DNA of 64,000 nt from Hoplostethus atlanticus (lineage: Eukaryota; Chordata; Actinopteri; Trachichthyiformes; Trachichthyidae). The notes beneath the pieces were generated by a model. The model had not been told where the DNA came from. It searched no databases and was given only the letters and a program-made list of their open reading frames with translations. The DNA lies in NCBI GenBank assembly GCA_034670405.1, contig JAXDDX010000011.1, positions 4,203,501 to 4,267,500 on the forward strand, in the 5' to 3' direction. Shown one piece after another: positions 36,851-63,840 of the stretch (its first letter is position 1; every line of letters begins with the position of its first letter). Made by a program: the position numbers and the translations under genes.

Positions 36851-39800
36851 TGGATGAAGAGAGAGACCTTTGTGTTTTTTTTTTCATCTGGTCGTAATAA
36901 AAAAAAAAAAAGGACCACACATCCCATCTGTGGAGAGCCGTTTTCTTTTCTCCCTCTTTTTTTTCCCAATTAAAAGAGATAAACAAAGGATGATTCATAG
37001 ATTTCACACTGGTGTTAGGTTTTAAACCTTTCCGTCTCAGATTTAGCAAGAGTAAACAACTTGAATACATCATGGAAAAAAGCGTCATACTGTACTCCAC
37101 TGTGCTCGTATTCCTGTCTCCGACGGGGCTGGGGCTAAGAAAGAAACCCATGCATTGATTCAGGGGTAGGAAGGTCTGATTATGTTTAAACGCGGGATAA
37201 AAAGTTCCACTAACAGCCCTAAGATATAAGGTCACAGTTTCCCATTTGCAGGCAGGCGGCGGCTCGGTTACCCTATCCCCTTACAGACCATGTTAATCAG
37301 TGATGTCTTTTCCTCTTTTCCCCCCCATCCAGACTTTTGCAGAGAGCACCATGAACGAGCTGCTGGGCTGGTACGGCTACGACAAGGTGGAGCTCAGAGA
37401 CTCGGAGGCCAGCGAGATCAGGAACTACAGGGAAAGACGCCAGCATGTGTCCGTGCTAAAAGGTGAGCGGCGAGGTTGCTGTTAGAAACAGAGTCGTCCT
37501 GAACATTATACGGCGTACGGAGTATGGAACAGGTTCTGCAGGTTCGGTGCAGACATTGAGTCACTGCACAGATCTGCTAGACATGCAGCTATAACGTAGA
37601 CCCGGTCTCCTCGCGTTTCATACATTATGATACATCTACGGCTTTGCAAGCGCGTCTGTGAATCTGTGTAGCGGCATTGTTCCAGTTACAAAATGTTACT
37701 GCGCCGTCATGCAAGACAGGCACGCTGTGGATTTATGGTATCATATTCCATGAAAATAAATCGGAGACATTGTCATTATGGTATGTCTATGTCTTCCAGA
37801 AAACTCACTGCCAAAACCCAAGAGCCTGGACGGCAAAGTCAGTCACTCAGTTCTGGCCATGAAGAGCGGAGAGAGAGAGTCCTCCAGTGTCCCCTCCTCT
37901 TCACCCTCCTCTTCCTCAACGAGCTCATCCCTGACCAGCCCCAAGGAGCACAAGAGTGCCCCTGTCATTGTCCCCCTTATAAAGCCATCTGCAGGTACTG
38001 GACTATGTGATTACACTGCCATGAAGAGATTAAGATAACACTAATGTTTTTTTTCTCCCCATTTCATACAGTGCAATCAGAATTTGGCTTATAGTTCTCC
38101 TTGACACACACATAGTCACCTACACAGATGCTTTCCATATGCTGAGAGGTCAGAGTGCAGGGTCAACTGGGGTGGAGGAAGCAGTTAGGGATTCGGCACC
38201 TTGCTCGAGGGCGCTTCAGCAGTCATCTATGAAGCCCACAGAGGGGCTGTCAGGGGATGTAACACACCCTCTGGCGGCCATAATGGAGGTCCTCACAGCG
38301 GCTGATTGCGTTCCCAAAGGTACGACTTGGCCGTCTCGACAGTACGGGATAGACACGGTTCACTTCTGTGGTGTTGTTGACTGGATACTCATCATCAAAT
38401 CAGTGGTGACACTGATTTTAAAATCCGGTTAGCTAACTATCACTGTTCTGCTGTTAACACCTTTGATTGGGACAGTAGTAGTAGGTGCATGTTAACATCA
38501 ATTGCCTTGGTAAATTAGCCTGCTGGCTAGCCTGCAGTGACCTTTATCAGACTACTTCATTGGATTCATAACATTACCAGCACCCACACCACAACCACCT
38601 CGTTCAGGTTTCTCGCAGGTTTCTGTGCTAATCAGGCGTGACAGTGACACGCCTGACAGTGATGGTTATCTCACCAGATACTATGGTTAGCTCGCTAACA
38701 AGCTGACGCTGTCTAAACACAAAATCGACCGTTAGCAATCAATCAGTTCCTCGTCAAAAACGGCAAAGAAATGAACCATTTCTATTCCGTACTGTTGAGA
38801 TGATAGAGTTGTACGCAATCAGATGTTCACAGATACTGTTGTTCAAGAGCTGAGGACCTCCACTATATGGCTGCCTGAGGGTGTGTTACGTCATCTGTTA
38901 TCAACACCAGGCCCCACTCCCACCCTCGTAAGATCTCCCCAACACAACAGCCATCACAACAGCACACATTGAGCTGTCGCATGACAACCGAGCAGCAATA
39001 CCTTTTTGCCAGTAGCACCTGTTGATTCCCCTCCACCTTTCCTCTCCCTTTCCCCCTGCAGTGGAGGATGTGCAGAATGTGCAGATAGTGTGTGTGTGGT
39101 GTCAGAAGGAAGGTGTGAAGCGCTACTCTCTCTGTATGGGTTCAGAGCTCAAGAGCTTCTGCAGTGAGAAGTGCTTCGCCGCCTGCAGACGGGCCTACTT
39201 CAAACGCAACAAGGTCAGTGGTAAACAAGAACATACAGTAGAGACTGGACCAGTATCATCAATCTGATTGGTTGAAAACATGTTCCAACTGTGCCGATAG
39301 CTCCTACAAATCATGGCAATTAGAGCTCAAAACTACAATTATACGTAATACCCAGGGCCCTAAGCAGGATTTGGTTTGGGGGCCCCCCTCATTGTAACGT
39401 GTTGCCACTTTTTGGATGTGTGTGGAGTTCAGCAGATCGTCACACAAACACACAAGCATGCGAGCACGAAGGCACACACACACATATGCATATGCAGCTT
39501 TACTTGGGGCCAGGTGTTCACCGTTCATACGCAGAAGACACAAGGCGTGAAGTGATTTCTGGCAGGTAAACAGACCTTGAGAAACGGATACCCCTGATGT
39601 GAGGTCATATCGGATAGATTAATTTACAGGAATTTAAAAAGGGGGGGGTGGTCTTTGAGAACACACATTCTAGTTTATAATGGAGGGGCTAGTATAGGAA
39701 TGGTGGGACGGAGGTCAAAGTTTGCAGAGGACACTTAGTATCAGTTTCGCGTTAATGGAGGAGGGGCCGTTAAGTGGCTTTGGTCCGAAGGACAGGGAAG

Positions 39801-42763
39801 CGGCCGCTATGGAGAACTGCCCCGATACACGTTACCACTATTTTTCACCTTCCATTATGACATGAATACCCTCTCTTTAGAGGTGCGAGGTGACAGGCAG
39901 ACGTATCGCCTTTCACCCTCGCTGTTGTTTGTGCCGCGCTTGGTTTATTCACATGACAACAGAGACAAAAAGGAGGGGTGAACCGATTCTGCGTGCAACA
40001 AGCCCTCTAGTTTTTCAGAGGTGGGGAGGAAAAAGCGTTGCCGTCGGCTTGTCCCTGCTTGTCTGAGAGGAAGGGCAGGGGGGCCTGGGGCGAGGTGTCC
40101 ACTTTCAGCGCATACCTTACCTGCAGCTGCCTCATGTTTCGTAACTCAACACGACTCAGTGGGTCACAGAGAAGGGGGGAGCAGCCAGATCGGCTTACGT
40201 GAATCAAGAGGAATTTCCTATATTAATACTAGCGAGGCCGTTAACAATATGGCAATTCATCATCTACATTATCTCCCCGCTCAGTTGTAGCGGTCGTTGT
40301 CGTATATGTTTCATAACAGTGATTCCCCTTTGTCTCCGTGACCTTAAATCCTCGGTTCCATGAAGTTTGTGCCGCTTCTAACCTTGATGACAAGGCAAAT
40401 GATTGGATTGGATGATTGGCTATTTTTAGTTTCGGTTATATAAGAAGCTCAAATTTGGTTTAATGACCACAGAACGATTCAAATATAGCATTTTGATTTA
40501 AAGCAACTGCCGGTACTTCAGCATGAATTGGCGAATGAATCCATCAAGACTAGGGTTACTCCAGGTCTGACTAACTGCTGCACAGTGGTTCATGTCATGT
40601 GTGTCACACTGTGGTTTTCCTCTGCCAGGCTAGAGATGAAGACCTCCAGGGTGAGAGGTCCCCCCAGCACCCCCACACCGAGGACTCCCCCAGACTGGTG
40701 TTGAAGATAAATAGCAATGTCAGAGTAAGGACACACTATCAATGTACCTTTTGCATCCCATACTATATCTCCTATTATATTTAACAATGGTTTCATCACT
40801 GACCTATCACTCAAATGACCCCCCACAGTCTCTCTCCCCCGTGCCACAGGTGTGTGACTGGTGCAAGCATGTCCGCCACACCAAAGAGTACCTGGACTTC
40901 GGATCTGGTGAGGAGAGGCTTCAGTTCTGCAGCACCAAGTGTCTCAATCAGTACAAGATGGATGTTTTCTATCGAGAGGCCCGTGCAGCTCTCACCAGCA
41001 CCAGCTCCAGCCCAGGCAGAGCCAGCCAGGAGGGGAGGGCAGACGGCAGTGCAGTGGGCCAGAGACTGCTCACTCCCGAGTCTTGGAACAGCAGCACAGG
41101 GGAAAACCGCCACAGAAACCTATCCCCGAAAGGGCCCACGCCCATCCACGGATCGGCAGCGTCCACCTCTGTCTCCCCTTCGGAGGCGTCCTCCTCCTCT
41201 TCCAAGGTCCCCGTCTCGGCGCTGAGAACTCTGGAACGGCCCGTCCAGCATCCTCTGCCTCCCCCTGCTGTGGAAGTTGCGCCCTACCCTTCTCCCCTCC
41301 CGCCTCCTCCTCATCACCCCCTTCTGGAACACCAGCACATGCCTCAAATCCCCATGCCCTTCATCAGACCTCCTTTACATGCTCAGGGCCTGAAAAGTCC
41401 CCTCGCCAACCCCCTCAGACACCCAGGACCTCCTTCCAGCCCTATCTACCGGCCTCCCCACTCTCCCCACCTGCATCCCCCCACAGCCTCTTCCATGAAC
41501 CCACCAGGACTGATGCATCCCTTCCCAGGGGCCTACTTCCCTGGCTTGCACTCCCCTCCTCTCAACATGATGCCTAGAGGCCCTGTCCCTATGCCTTCTA
41601 TGATGAACTTTGGTATTCCTTCCTTTAGCCCTCTCCTCCCCCATCCCACTGTCCTGGTGCCTTATCCCATCATTGTTCCCCTCCCTGTCCCCATACCCAT
41701 CCCTATCCCCATTCCAATACCCGCTAAGGCAACTGTAGAGACTCCAAGCCACAGTGGCGTTATCCAGCCTGTGCCAGAGGGGGCAGACAGGGGCAGATCC
41801 AGGGTCACCAGGCTGCCCTCTCCAGGGATCTCGGTAGGGGACAGCAGACTGGTAGCCAACAAATTGGGAAGAACCCCGACTCAGGATCTCCCCTCACCAG
41901 GTGACTCCAACACAAGGGACACAGAATGGGTTAAGTCAGAAAGGCCATTCTCCTCCCCGACATCCACACCCCACAGTGGAGCATCCTCGCCAAGTGCATG
42001 GTACAATGACTCGCCCTCCTCAGCCCCAGGGTCGGAGGGGCTGACAGACTATAAACTGACCCCGCAGCAGCAGCCAGAACGACAAGTCATCCAGAGGGTG
42101 AGGACCCAAGTGAAGCTGGAACCCAACACCAACGGAGTGGTCGACTTATCGGGGCCAGGGGAGCCAGGAACTGGGCAGGGTACCAGAATGGGTCTCCACG
42201 ACATTATCAGACCCACCCCTCCTCTACCACAGTCCCCTTCACATGACACTGTCTACCACCACCAGAACTCCAACACCCCGCCTTCACACACCCCACCCAG
42301 CCCCAGAGGGAGCAGCCCTCCGTATGATGCCACATCCTCTGCCCCAATGTCCCAGGACCACAGTCCAAATGGGATGTCCCCGTCCTCCGCCCCTGCCAGT
42401 CCAGACTCCTCTCCACCCCAGAGAGCAGTGCCACTTCCCGACCCGGCACCCAGCGAGCTGGAAGCCATCAAAGAGAATAAGTGCTCCGTGGTTGGCCCGG
42501 TTCGGGCTGAGGGCCCAGTCAGTCAATCAGATGAGCCCTTAGCCATAGTTGGGGAGGTGGGAGAGGACCCCCATGTCCCTGATGAGGATCATGCCTATGC
42601 GCTGCCCACAGCGCCAAAGACAGGGGGGACCTCCACCGCGCTGCTCTTGCCCAAACTCAGGGACAAGGGCACCCTGCGGAGCCCCCCTCCTATGCCTGGG
42701 GCGGGAGACATGGAGCCGGCTCTGAAGAGGCGATGCCTACGTATCCGTGATCAGAATAAGTAA
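34340..42763 (+). CDS. sobp: sine oculis-binding protein homolog (SOBP)
   Basis: Six coding exons: 34340-34432, 37333-37462, 37800-37994, 39062-39213, 40629-40724, 40850-42763. They join to 2580 nt and encode 859 residues (human about 873). The N-terminus [20 protein letters not shown] and [15 protein letters not shown] match SOBP. Two FCS-type zinc fingers follow: Cys150/153/173/177 (CVWC to FCSEKC) and Cys224/227/249/253 (CDWC to FCSTKC). The long last exon encodes a proline/serine-rich region with a [12 protein letters not shown] run, a SUMO-interaction-like VVDLSG, and the conserved end [17 protein letters not shown] is a nuclear cofactor for SIX-family homeoproteins, acting in inner-ear and brain development. 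The first ATG of exon 1 was chosen; the ATG at 40742 upstream of exon 6 is intronic. Confidence 0.97.
36301..36342. repeat. (CA)n microsatellite in sobp intron 1
   Basis: Twenty-one CA units. Confidence 0.95.
36789..36844. repeat. (GA)n microsatellite in sobp intron 1
   Basis: About 28 GA units. A shorter GA tract lies at 36620-36648. Together they create long but meaningless Ser-Leu and Arg-Glu frames on both strands. Confidence 0.95.
38350..38900 (+). mobile_element. interspersed repeat, copy 2, in sobp intron 3
   Basis: The part from 38659 aligns in order with 27022-27235. It then continues through CTGCCTGAGGGTGTGTTACG. Upstream it contains a small hairpin (CAGGCGTG and CACGCCTG) near 38633-38657. 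The left boundary is a guess. Confidence 0.55.
39690..40500. promoter_or_regulatory. possible conserved non-coding element in sobp intron 4
   Basis: This is unique, balanced sequence with TAAT cores and no repeats beyond a short G-run at 39642-39650. It sits in the intron of a developmental regulator, where enhancers are common. Function is not visible from sequence. Confidence 0.25.
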
Positions 42764-43313
42764 AAGACGGAGGTGAGAGACTTGGTTACAAACAGTTTTT
42801 GACAAAGGGAAGCATAGATATTATTGCTATTACTATCTGCTACTACAGATAGTACAGATAGCCCGCCTCTCTCTCAGACACACCAGTCACCAGATAATAG
42901 AAAAGTATTAACTATCAAATACTTCATTGTGTTTCCAGTACTCATTGCATTGTCCTATTTAAACCCCTCTCATGTGGTACTCCGCGCAGGTTAGATCAAA
43001 AAAAGAAGCCCCTGGCTTAAATGCACGCATACACACATTCACACATAGACAGGGCAGGCTCAATCACAGGTCACACAGCATGCGCGTGGTCACTAAACAG
43101 CATGGCGCCAAAGAGAGAGAATCCCAGTAACCTGGCACTCCTCGGGGCTCTTGGGTTACAGCCGGGGAAGGAGGCACAGGGCACAGACAGTGAGAGTCAC
43201 TTTGAAAGGAGATCACCTCACCACGGCCTGACAGTCACAATGCTTTGTTTGCATGGCAGCCCGTTTCATAGGCTCTGGAGGCAGTGAGAGAGAGAGAGAG
43301 AGACGTTTACATT

Positions 43314-43400
43314 TTTTACATTTCAGTCGTTTAGTGGATGCTCTCACGCAGAGCGACTTGCGAGGAGTGAGTGACTTGCACAAGGACACTTCCACAAGAC
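43314..43400 (+). repeat. dispersed fish repeat (ACATTTCAGTCGTTTAGTGG type)
   Basis: ACATTTCAGTCGTTTAGTGG followed by ATGCTCTCACGCAGAGCGAC matches a very common teleost interspersed repeat whose consensus reads TTTAGCAGACGCTCTTATCC then AGAGCGACTTAC. Confidence 0.7.
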
Positions 43401-43466
43401 ACATGGGACCCATAGGACCTTACTGGTTACGGGCCTGTTAGGCTACACTGATACCCGGACAGAGAG

Positions 43467-43512
<46 letters not shown>

Positions 43513-43819
43513 TGCCCCCAAAGTCAAGTACGAAGAGTGAGGCAGTGCAGACATCTTTCTGAGGTTGCTGTGGAGACAGAGGTGATCGTCAGGCAGACTA
43601 CGAGGCGCTGCGAATATGAGAGCCAGCCCTCGGTGATAGAGCTCTGGGGCTTCATTAGAAAACACAGGGGCAGAACCGGGGCGATCCGGTTACACATGTC
43701 ATAATGACACGCTATTCTGGCTTCGCCTCGCCTCACTCCCATGTATGAGTTTAGCACTCTGCTCTCCTCTCCCCTTTCCTCCCTTTTCCTTCTCTTCACT
43801 CACCACTGCTGTCTCCTGC

Positions 43820-44480
43820 CAACCAGATGTTGTTGTTAGAGCGGCGCAGAAAAGCCTCCTTACTTTGGACCAATCAAAGGGCCTCTTGATTTCACTGATT
43901 GGTAGCCCAAATGGCCCGAAAAACACCAGCCATCGTTTTCACCCACTGGTATCTGGCCACAACGAGGCCATGTTACCGTTTTACCGTATGTCCCTGAGAT
44001 TACCCCGCTGATATTACAGAGAAGGTTTGGATTTCCTGCCTCGTTCTCCGTTTTCCCCTCCAGGCCTCCGAGCGCCAGGGGTCACCTTAATAATGGCGTT
44101 TGGAAACGATGACTGCTGATAGAAAGAGCACCGTATAAACCGTTATCTTACACCCCGACAGCCATGTGCCAAAGCATTAAACGATTCCCTTTCGCTAAAT
44201 GAGGTCCCGCTTTTTTCTCTTTGTCATTTGTTGTGGTTTTGTGCGTCCCCGTAGTAACCGATACATATGAAATCACAGCGTGTTGCTCGTGTCGTGCCGG
44301 CAGATTTATGGCCCTGCGTTGTGTGTAATGGGAGCCGGCTGCCGTACGCGAATGACTTTAGCCCACCGCCTCTCTGCTCGGAGGTGAACATTGCTGTCCT
44401 GTTCTATTGTCTCTGCTGCTAAAAAGTCTCTTAAAAAAAAACCCAACTAAAATCTCCAACTCTTGACAGAATCGGCGGCC
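43820..44480. promoter_or_regulatory. possible conserved non-coding element downstream of sobp
   Basis: Unique sequence with CCAATCA, TAATAATGG and AAATGAGG cores and no coding potential, between two simple-repeat zones. This is an inference from texture. Confidence 0.25.
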
Positions 44481-45352
44481 AACTAGAGGATTTCACCTCA
44501 GGAAATAGCCTGTTTTTTTTTTTTTTTTGCGTCTCAGTTTTCCCTGCCTTTATTTGGGATATTTTATAGCCCCGTGTAATCCGATCCCACCACATGGGTA
44601 TTCGCTGAGCGTTTGAAACTAAAACGCAGAGGGACAGAGGGAGTACAGAACCCCGGTTTGGCCCTGACGTGTGAGTGTGTCTGTTTACGTTTAATATGCA
44701 TGTTTGAATGAAAGTCTGTGTTAGTGCGCGAGAGAGAGAAAGAGGCCAGATGTTCTTGGATTGATTGTGCCCTGTGCGACACTTATCTGAGTGTTGACAT
44801 GTCTAAAAGCCTCATTCTCACAGTGTTTATGTAGAATGGGCGGATTAAGGAAGGGGTGTCCGGGGCTGATATAAGATATGGTAGAAATGGAAATGCTACA
44901 GAATCAGCGCAGAATCTATAACGCCCCTCTCCCTCTCTCTCTCTCTCTTCTCACCCCCCCTCTCTCCATCTAATGAACAGACTCCCTGTTTAACACTGTA
45001 CCGTGGCGCCAGATCAAGTGCCACGCCCTCTTGTGGACAACACCAGCGCGAACACCCTCCAGCCTGTTCCTCGAGCCTGCCAGCCCACCAGAGTGTCACT
45101 CTGCCTGCAGCCCAGCAGGATGCCAACCCAGGAAGCAGTCCAGATGGCCACACCATCACAAGCCAATGGGGGGGTGGGGGGGGGTATCTGGAACACCAAG
45201 AACACAACACAGTCACACATCTAGTCTTGGACCAAAGGGTATTACTGGCCAGTGTGTTATGTTGTGCTCAGTGAGTGCGTGATGTGGAGCATCTCTCTCT
45301 GTCCGACATCTGCCCTAAAACGCATGTGTGCGCATCTACGTGTGTGCGCGCA

Positions 45353-45356
<4 letters not shown>

Positions 45357-45396
<40 letters not shown>
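45357..45396. repeat. (TG)n microsatellite
   Basis: About 20 TG units. Confidence 0.95.
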
Positions 45397-45398
<2 letters not shown>

Positions 45399-47034
45399 TG
45401 TGGCTGCCCAGATGCGCTCCTCCTCCTCCTCTTGCTCCATGCAGCAGACAGGGCTCTGATCAGCCTTGTGTGGTCTTCTCAGATGGAGCCTGAACATGAT
45501 CTCTTTCCAGGGGAAACGGTTTGTTTTCTCTGCCCGGCTTGCACAAAGAGCCACATTGTTCCTCTCCCCATATCCCACGCTGACTCCCCACTCCAGGTTT
45601 TGGGTTACCTGGCCGACGGGGGCTCAGACTTCAGGAGCTTTTCTATTTTTTTGACCGGGAGCCAGGAATATATACCCTCCTCCCCTCCAGCTCTCCGCCC
45701 AATCTAAATACGGTACACAGAACACACTCGTTCTGAGGTTTGATTCCTCACAACTGATTGCCTGTGATTCCCTACCCCGCTCTCTCCCTCCTTTCAGCCC
45801 GCTTCAAGGGAGGAGAGAAACTCTGCTGAGATCAAGACTTCCATCCTCTGGGCGGTTTACATGCTGTGTGGAGAGTCTCTGCGGGCTGTGAAGAGGGAGG
45901 ACTGAGCAGCGTAATACAATCTCCGAGGAGAGAGGATGCTCCTTCTGCCTCCTCACAACTATGTAAAACTATATGGCCTGGCTGCGAGGGAGGGACGCGT
46001 ACTGGCGTGGCTGAGGATGGTCTGTGAACATGCAGTGGTCCTAATGACGCTGGTCCATAAATGCGTGACATACAGACCCGCCATCCTCAGTCACCTGATC
46101 TGCCAAACCTTTCATATCAAATCAGAAGTAGAATCCCTTTAATCGCCAAGTGCAATAAACGTCCGTGGCGATATATTTCCCTGCACGGTTCTTGCACATG
46201 ACCATTAAAGCGTTTGATTCTGAGTTTGTGTCATCTTGTGTGTTATCGGCTCCCATCAGGCGATTTTTGGAAAACAGGCTTGTCATATTACCAAACACGG
46301 TATTATTTTCAACCGTCAAAGGCTGCAGTGCGCAGCGATCAGTATTACAGTTCCCTCTAATGGGGATACCTAATAGGATTTGATCCAGCTAGATCATTTA
46401 GAGGCTTTGTCAACACTTGTCCCATTGTAAGATTTCAGTTTTTCTAGTTGAACTCTACACAGATACTACTTTGATGTTATATTAACTTATGGATGATGCT
46501 TCTGTAGACACCACACCCCCCCCAAAAAAAAAGTGCTTTATTTGTTCTTCTTTTCCCTTTGATGATTGTATTTTATGAGTGCCGAAGCTTATTGCCCCTC
46601 GTCTAAATGTCTGTATACTGTGTGCCCACTAGAGAGCAGTGTTTGCCTTTGTAACTTTGCACCTGCCTGTTTTTGACCAGAAAGCAGATAACAGAATAGG
46701 CACCGAGAGGCCTGAACCTGTCTAAACCCTTAAACTCACGCAGCACGCAGCGCTGCACTCAATGCCAACTGATGTTTGACGTCCAATGCCAAGTAGAAAG
46801 TTTTTCCCCCCTCCATACACTGATCTGTCTCGTCTCTATTACTACAGTTTTGATATGTTGAAACCACAGGGTGCCGTCAGCTGCCCTAAAAAGCCTCTCC
46901 TCCTAATAAAGAGTTCAACAGTCCGCTGGGAGAAGTAGTCATCGTGACCTACTCCTAGAATAACTGACAAATTTGACCCACCCCTGCTATCACAGAACCG
47001 CATTCCAAAAGTACATGCCAATCAGTTTGTGTGT

Positions 47035-47038
<4 letters not shown>

Positions 47039-47081
<43 letters not shown>
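47039..47081. repeat. (TG)n microsatellite
   Basis: About 21 TG units. Confidence 0.95.
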
Positions 47082-47082
<1 letters not shown>

Positions 47083-48151
47083 CACGGCAGCAACACATTT
47101 TCCTGTCACCCCACTCATTCCAGCGTACATCCTCACCATAGGCCATGCCATTTTGCCAGTGTCATCCTCGGCTAGGCAGGGCACTATGTCACCAGCTTGT
47201 ATGACTCGGTGATGACATCACTCCACGCAAACAGCTCCAGTGTCAATAGAGTGGTGTTATAGGTGTTATAACCCCGGAGGCCAAAAAAAAGACAATTGAG
47301 ACTGCCATTATTGGTTTATTGCACATTTTTATCATTGCCATTGCTGACCATATATCTCTTAATCCCATGTTTTGACAAATACTCTGTGTCAGAAATGATA
47401 TTGCTATTGTTGCCTGAAATCTGTAGGTACTTTGTGGCCTCCCTGTTCAACATTTATCCTACTGTCTGAATAGATTGTTCACAGATTTGTTTGTATTTGA
47501 AGACAAATTCAGTAACCAAGAGCTTTGGCGGAGACCTATTTGTAAAGTAAAATAAATAAAAGTTATTCTAAGAGCAAGAAAGGGTCTGGTGTATATAGCT
47601 GTGTGGACTAGATGTTTGAATTATTTGTAACATTAATATAGTGACCATGTCGTACATTATGGTATTTTTAATTTTCTGTGGAGTCACGGTATGATTTTCT
47701 GTGTATAATTTGGTGACCGATAGTAGCTGCATGATATGTTCCTGTTTTGCTGTGATATTTGTACAGTATCCTTTCTAAAAGTGATAACAGGATTACTCTT
47801 TTTTCCCTAAATGACAATTAGTCTAATTTAGTGCATTACAGCTCAGAGTTGTAGATAAGGACTGCTCCTACCCTGCTGCCTATGTAAAGGCCTATTTTTA
47901 GCCTGCGCATGTCTGCAGAGCAACATCAGCATTCCCAAAATACTGGAAGTTGGTGGAGGCTCTGGGCTGACGGTAAAACAGATCAATGAGATAAGAGGAG
48001 AGGAATTCCTGTTGTGGTGAGGGATTGTGGGTAGTGGGGCAGTTCAGGAGCCTGGCCCGGGGCAAGTATCCGGGGGAAGACAGCGCCCACCACTGCGGGA
48101 CTGGAGGCCCTTCTCGGTGAAGAACATACCGAGAGAAAGCGTCTGGGTTAA

Positions 48152-48727
48152 AACTATGTCAAGTCAACCAGAGATAGCTAAAATAAGACCGGATGTTAAG
48201 GGAGTTTGTCTTCAAAATAAAAGCGTGAAATTTGTCGCGTTAAAAAAGTACAACCCAGTACTTGTTGTTGTTACAATAAAGATTATAACAAAATACTCAC
48301 TGGAATTAGAACGTGGAGTGAGGTTATAGCTGTATAACAGATATTAAAAAGATTATGTTGTCTTAAGGTGCATGGCATTTCTTTGAATCTATTCTTACTT
48401 TTCACTTTGGTGCTGTATTATTAAAAATATGTTGCTAAGTATTTCCCATCAATTAGGGTTTTATTTTAAAAGCTCTGACAGGGAGTCCCTGTTTACATTA
48501 AATTATGGTGCATGGTATTTCCTTAAATACAGTCTTTATTTCTAGTAAAAGTAGTTTTGACAGCAGTTAGCCTACTACTTGCCTTGTGGTCCGTGATGTT
48601 TTCCTATATATAATTTCAAATTTTCACCCCGGTACTTAATCAAAACCCGTTGCAACACAACGATGATTTTATTTTGAAAATTAGGACCGGACGTCATATT
48701 GTTTTGTTCTAGCTGAATTGACACTGG
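48152..48727. mobile_element. inverted-repeat DNA transposon (MITE), copy at rock2
   Basis: The left end 48158-48225 matches the left end of the sobp copy. The right end (CAACACAA, TTTTATTTTGAAAATTAGGA, CCGGACGTC, TCTAGCT, TTGACACTGG) is an imperfect inverted copy of it, sharing TTCAAAATAAAA and the CCGG core. There is no transposase frame. It ends 375 bases before the rock2 start codon. Confidence 0.7.
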
Positions 48728-49101
48728 TTTGTCGCTACAGGTTGGACACGTTGCGGTCGGATTAGGTTTTGAAGCGCTTACCTGGGACTAGACAGGGCGC
48801 ACCTGAAAGTGGAGAACGCTTTCACTTAACTAACATGTCCGCTTGGTTTTAACCTCTTATTAGACATTAACGAGCAGGGCAAAGGTAACGACCAGCTTTG
48901 GCAGTGGTTAAATAATCAACCTGACAACCCAGTCACCGCAAACCGTGTAGTTTACTGGAGAGCTGACATGGTGTTTATCCAAATCGCGTAGTGGAGTACG
49001 CCGGCCGCCCACAAAAGTACAGGCGTTTTTGTGTTTTGTTTATTGTTTTTTTTTTGCTTACCGTTTCAAGTCACTGGAACTGGATACACTAAGTTGCTAT
49101 C

Positions 49102-63840
<14,739 letters not shown>

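Larger units (their letters stand above)
42764..47560 (+). other. sobp: sobp downstream / probable 3'UTR region
   Basis: No further coding exon is seen. A possible donor (GAG then GTGAGA) lies 9 bases after the stop, so a spliced non-coding last exon is possible. Overlapping AATAAA signals at 47551-47560 are a candidate transcript end. Contents: dispersed repeat 43314-43400, (GA)n 43470-43510, a T-run at about 44512-44528, (TG)n 45357-45396, (TG)n 47039-47081 and a repeat-like CTTTAATCGCCAAGTGCA at about 46137. Confidence 0.4.

Noticed and set aside
36289-37235. Long minus-strand frames of 226 and 236 residues rich in Ser-Leu
   Set aside because: They are translations of (GA)n/(CT)n and (CA)n microsatellites within sobp intron 1, with no domain and no splice support.
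40742-40849. ATG at 40742 as start of a 673-residue intronless protein
   Set aside because: The first 36 codons are intron 5 of sobp; a clean acceptor at 40849 and the VCDWC start of the zinc finger show the true exon boundary.
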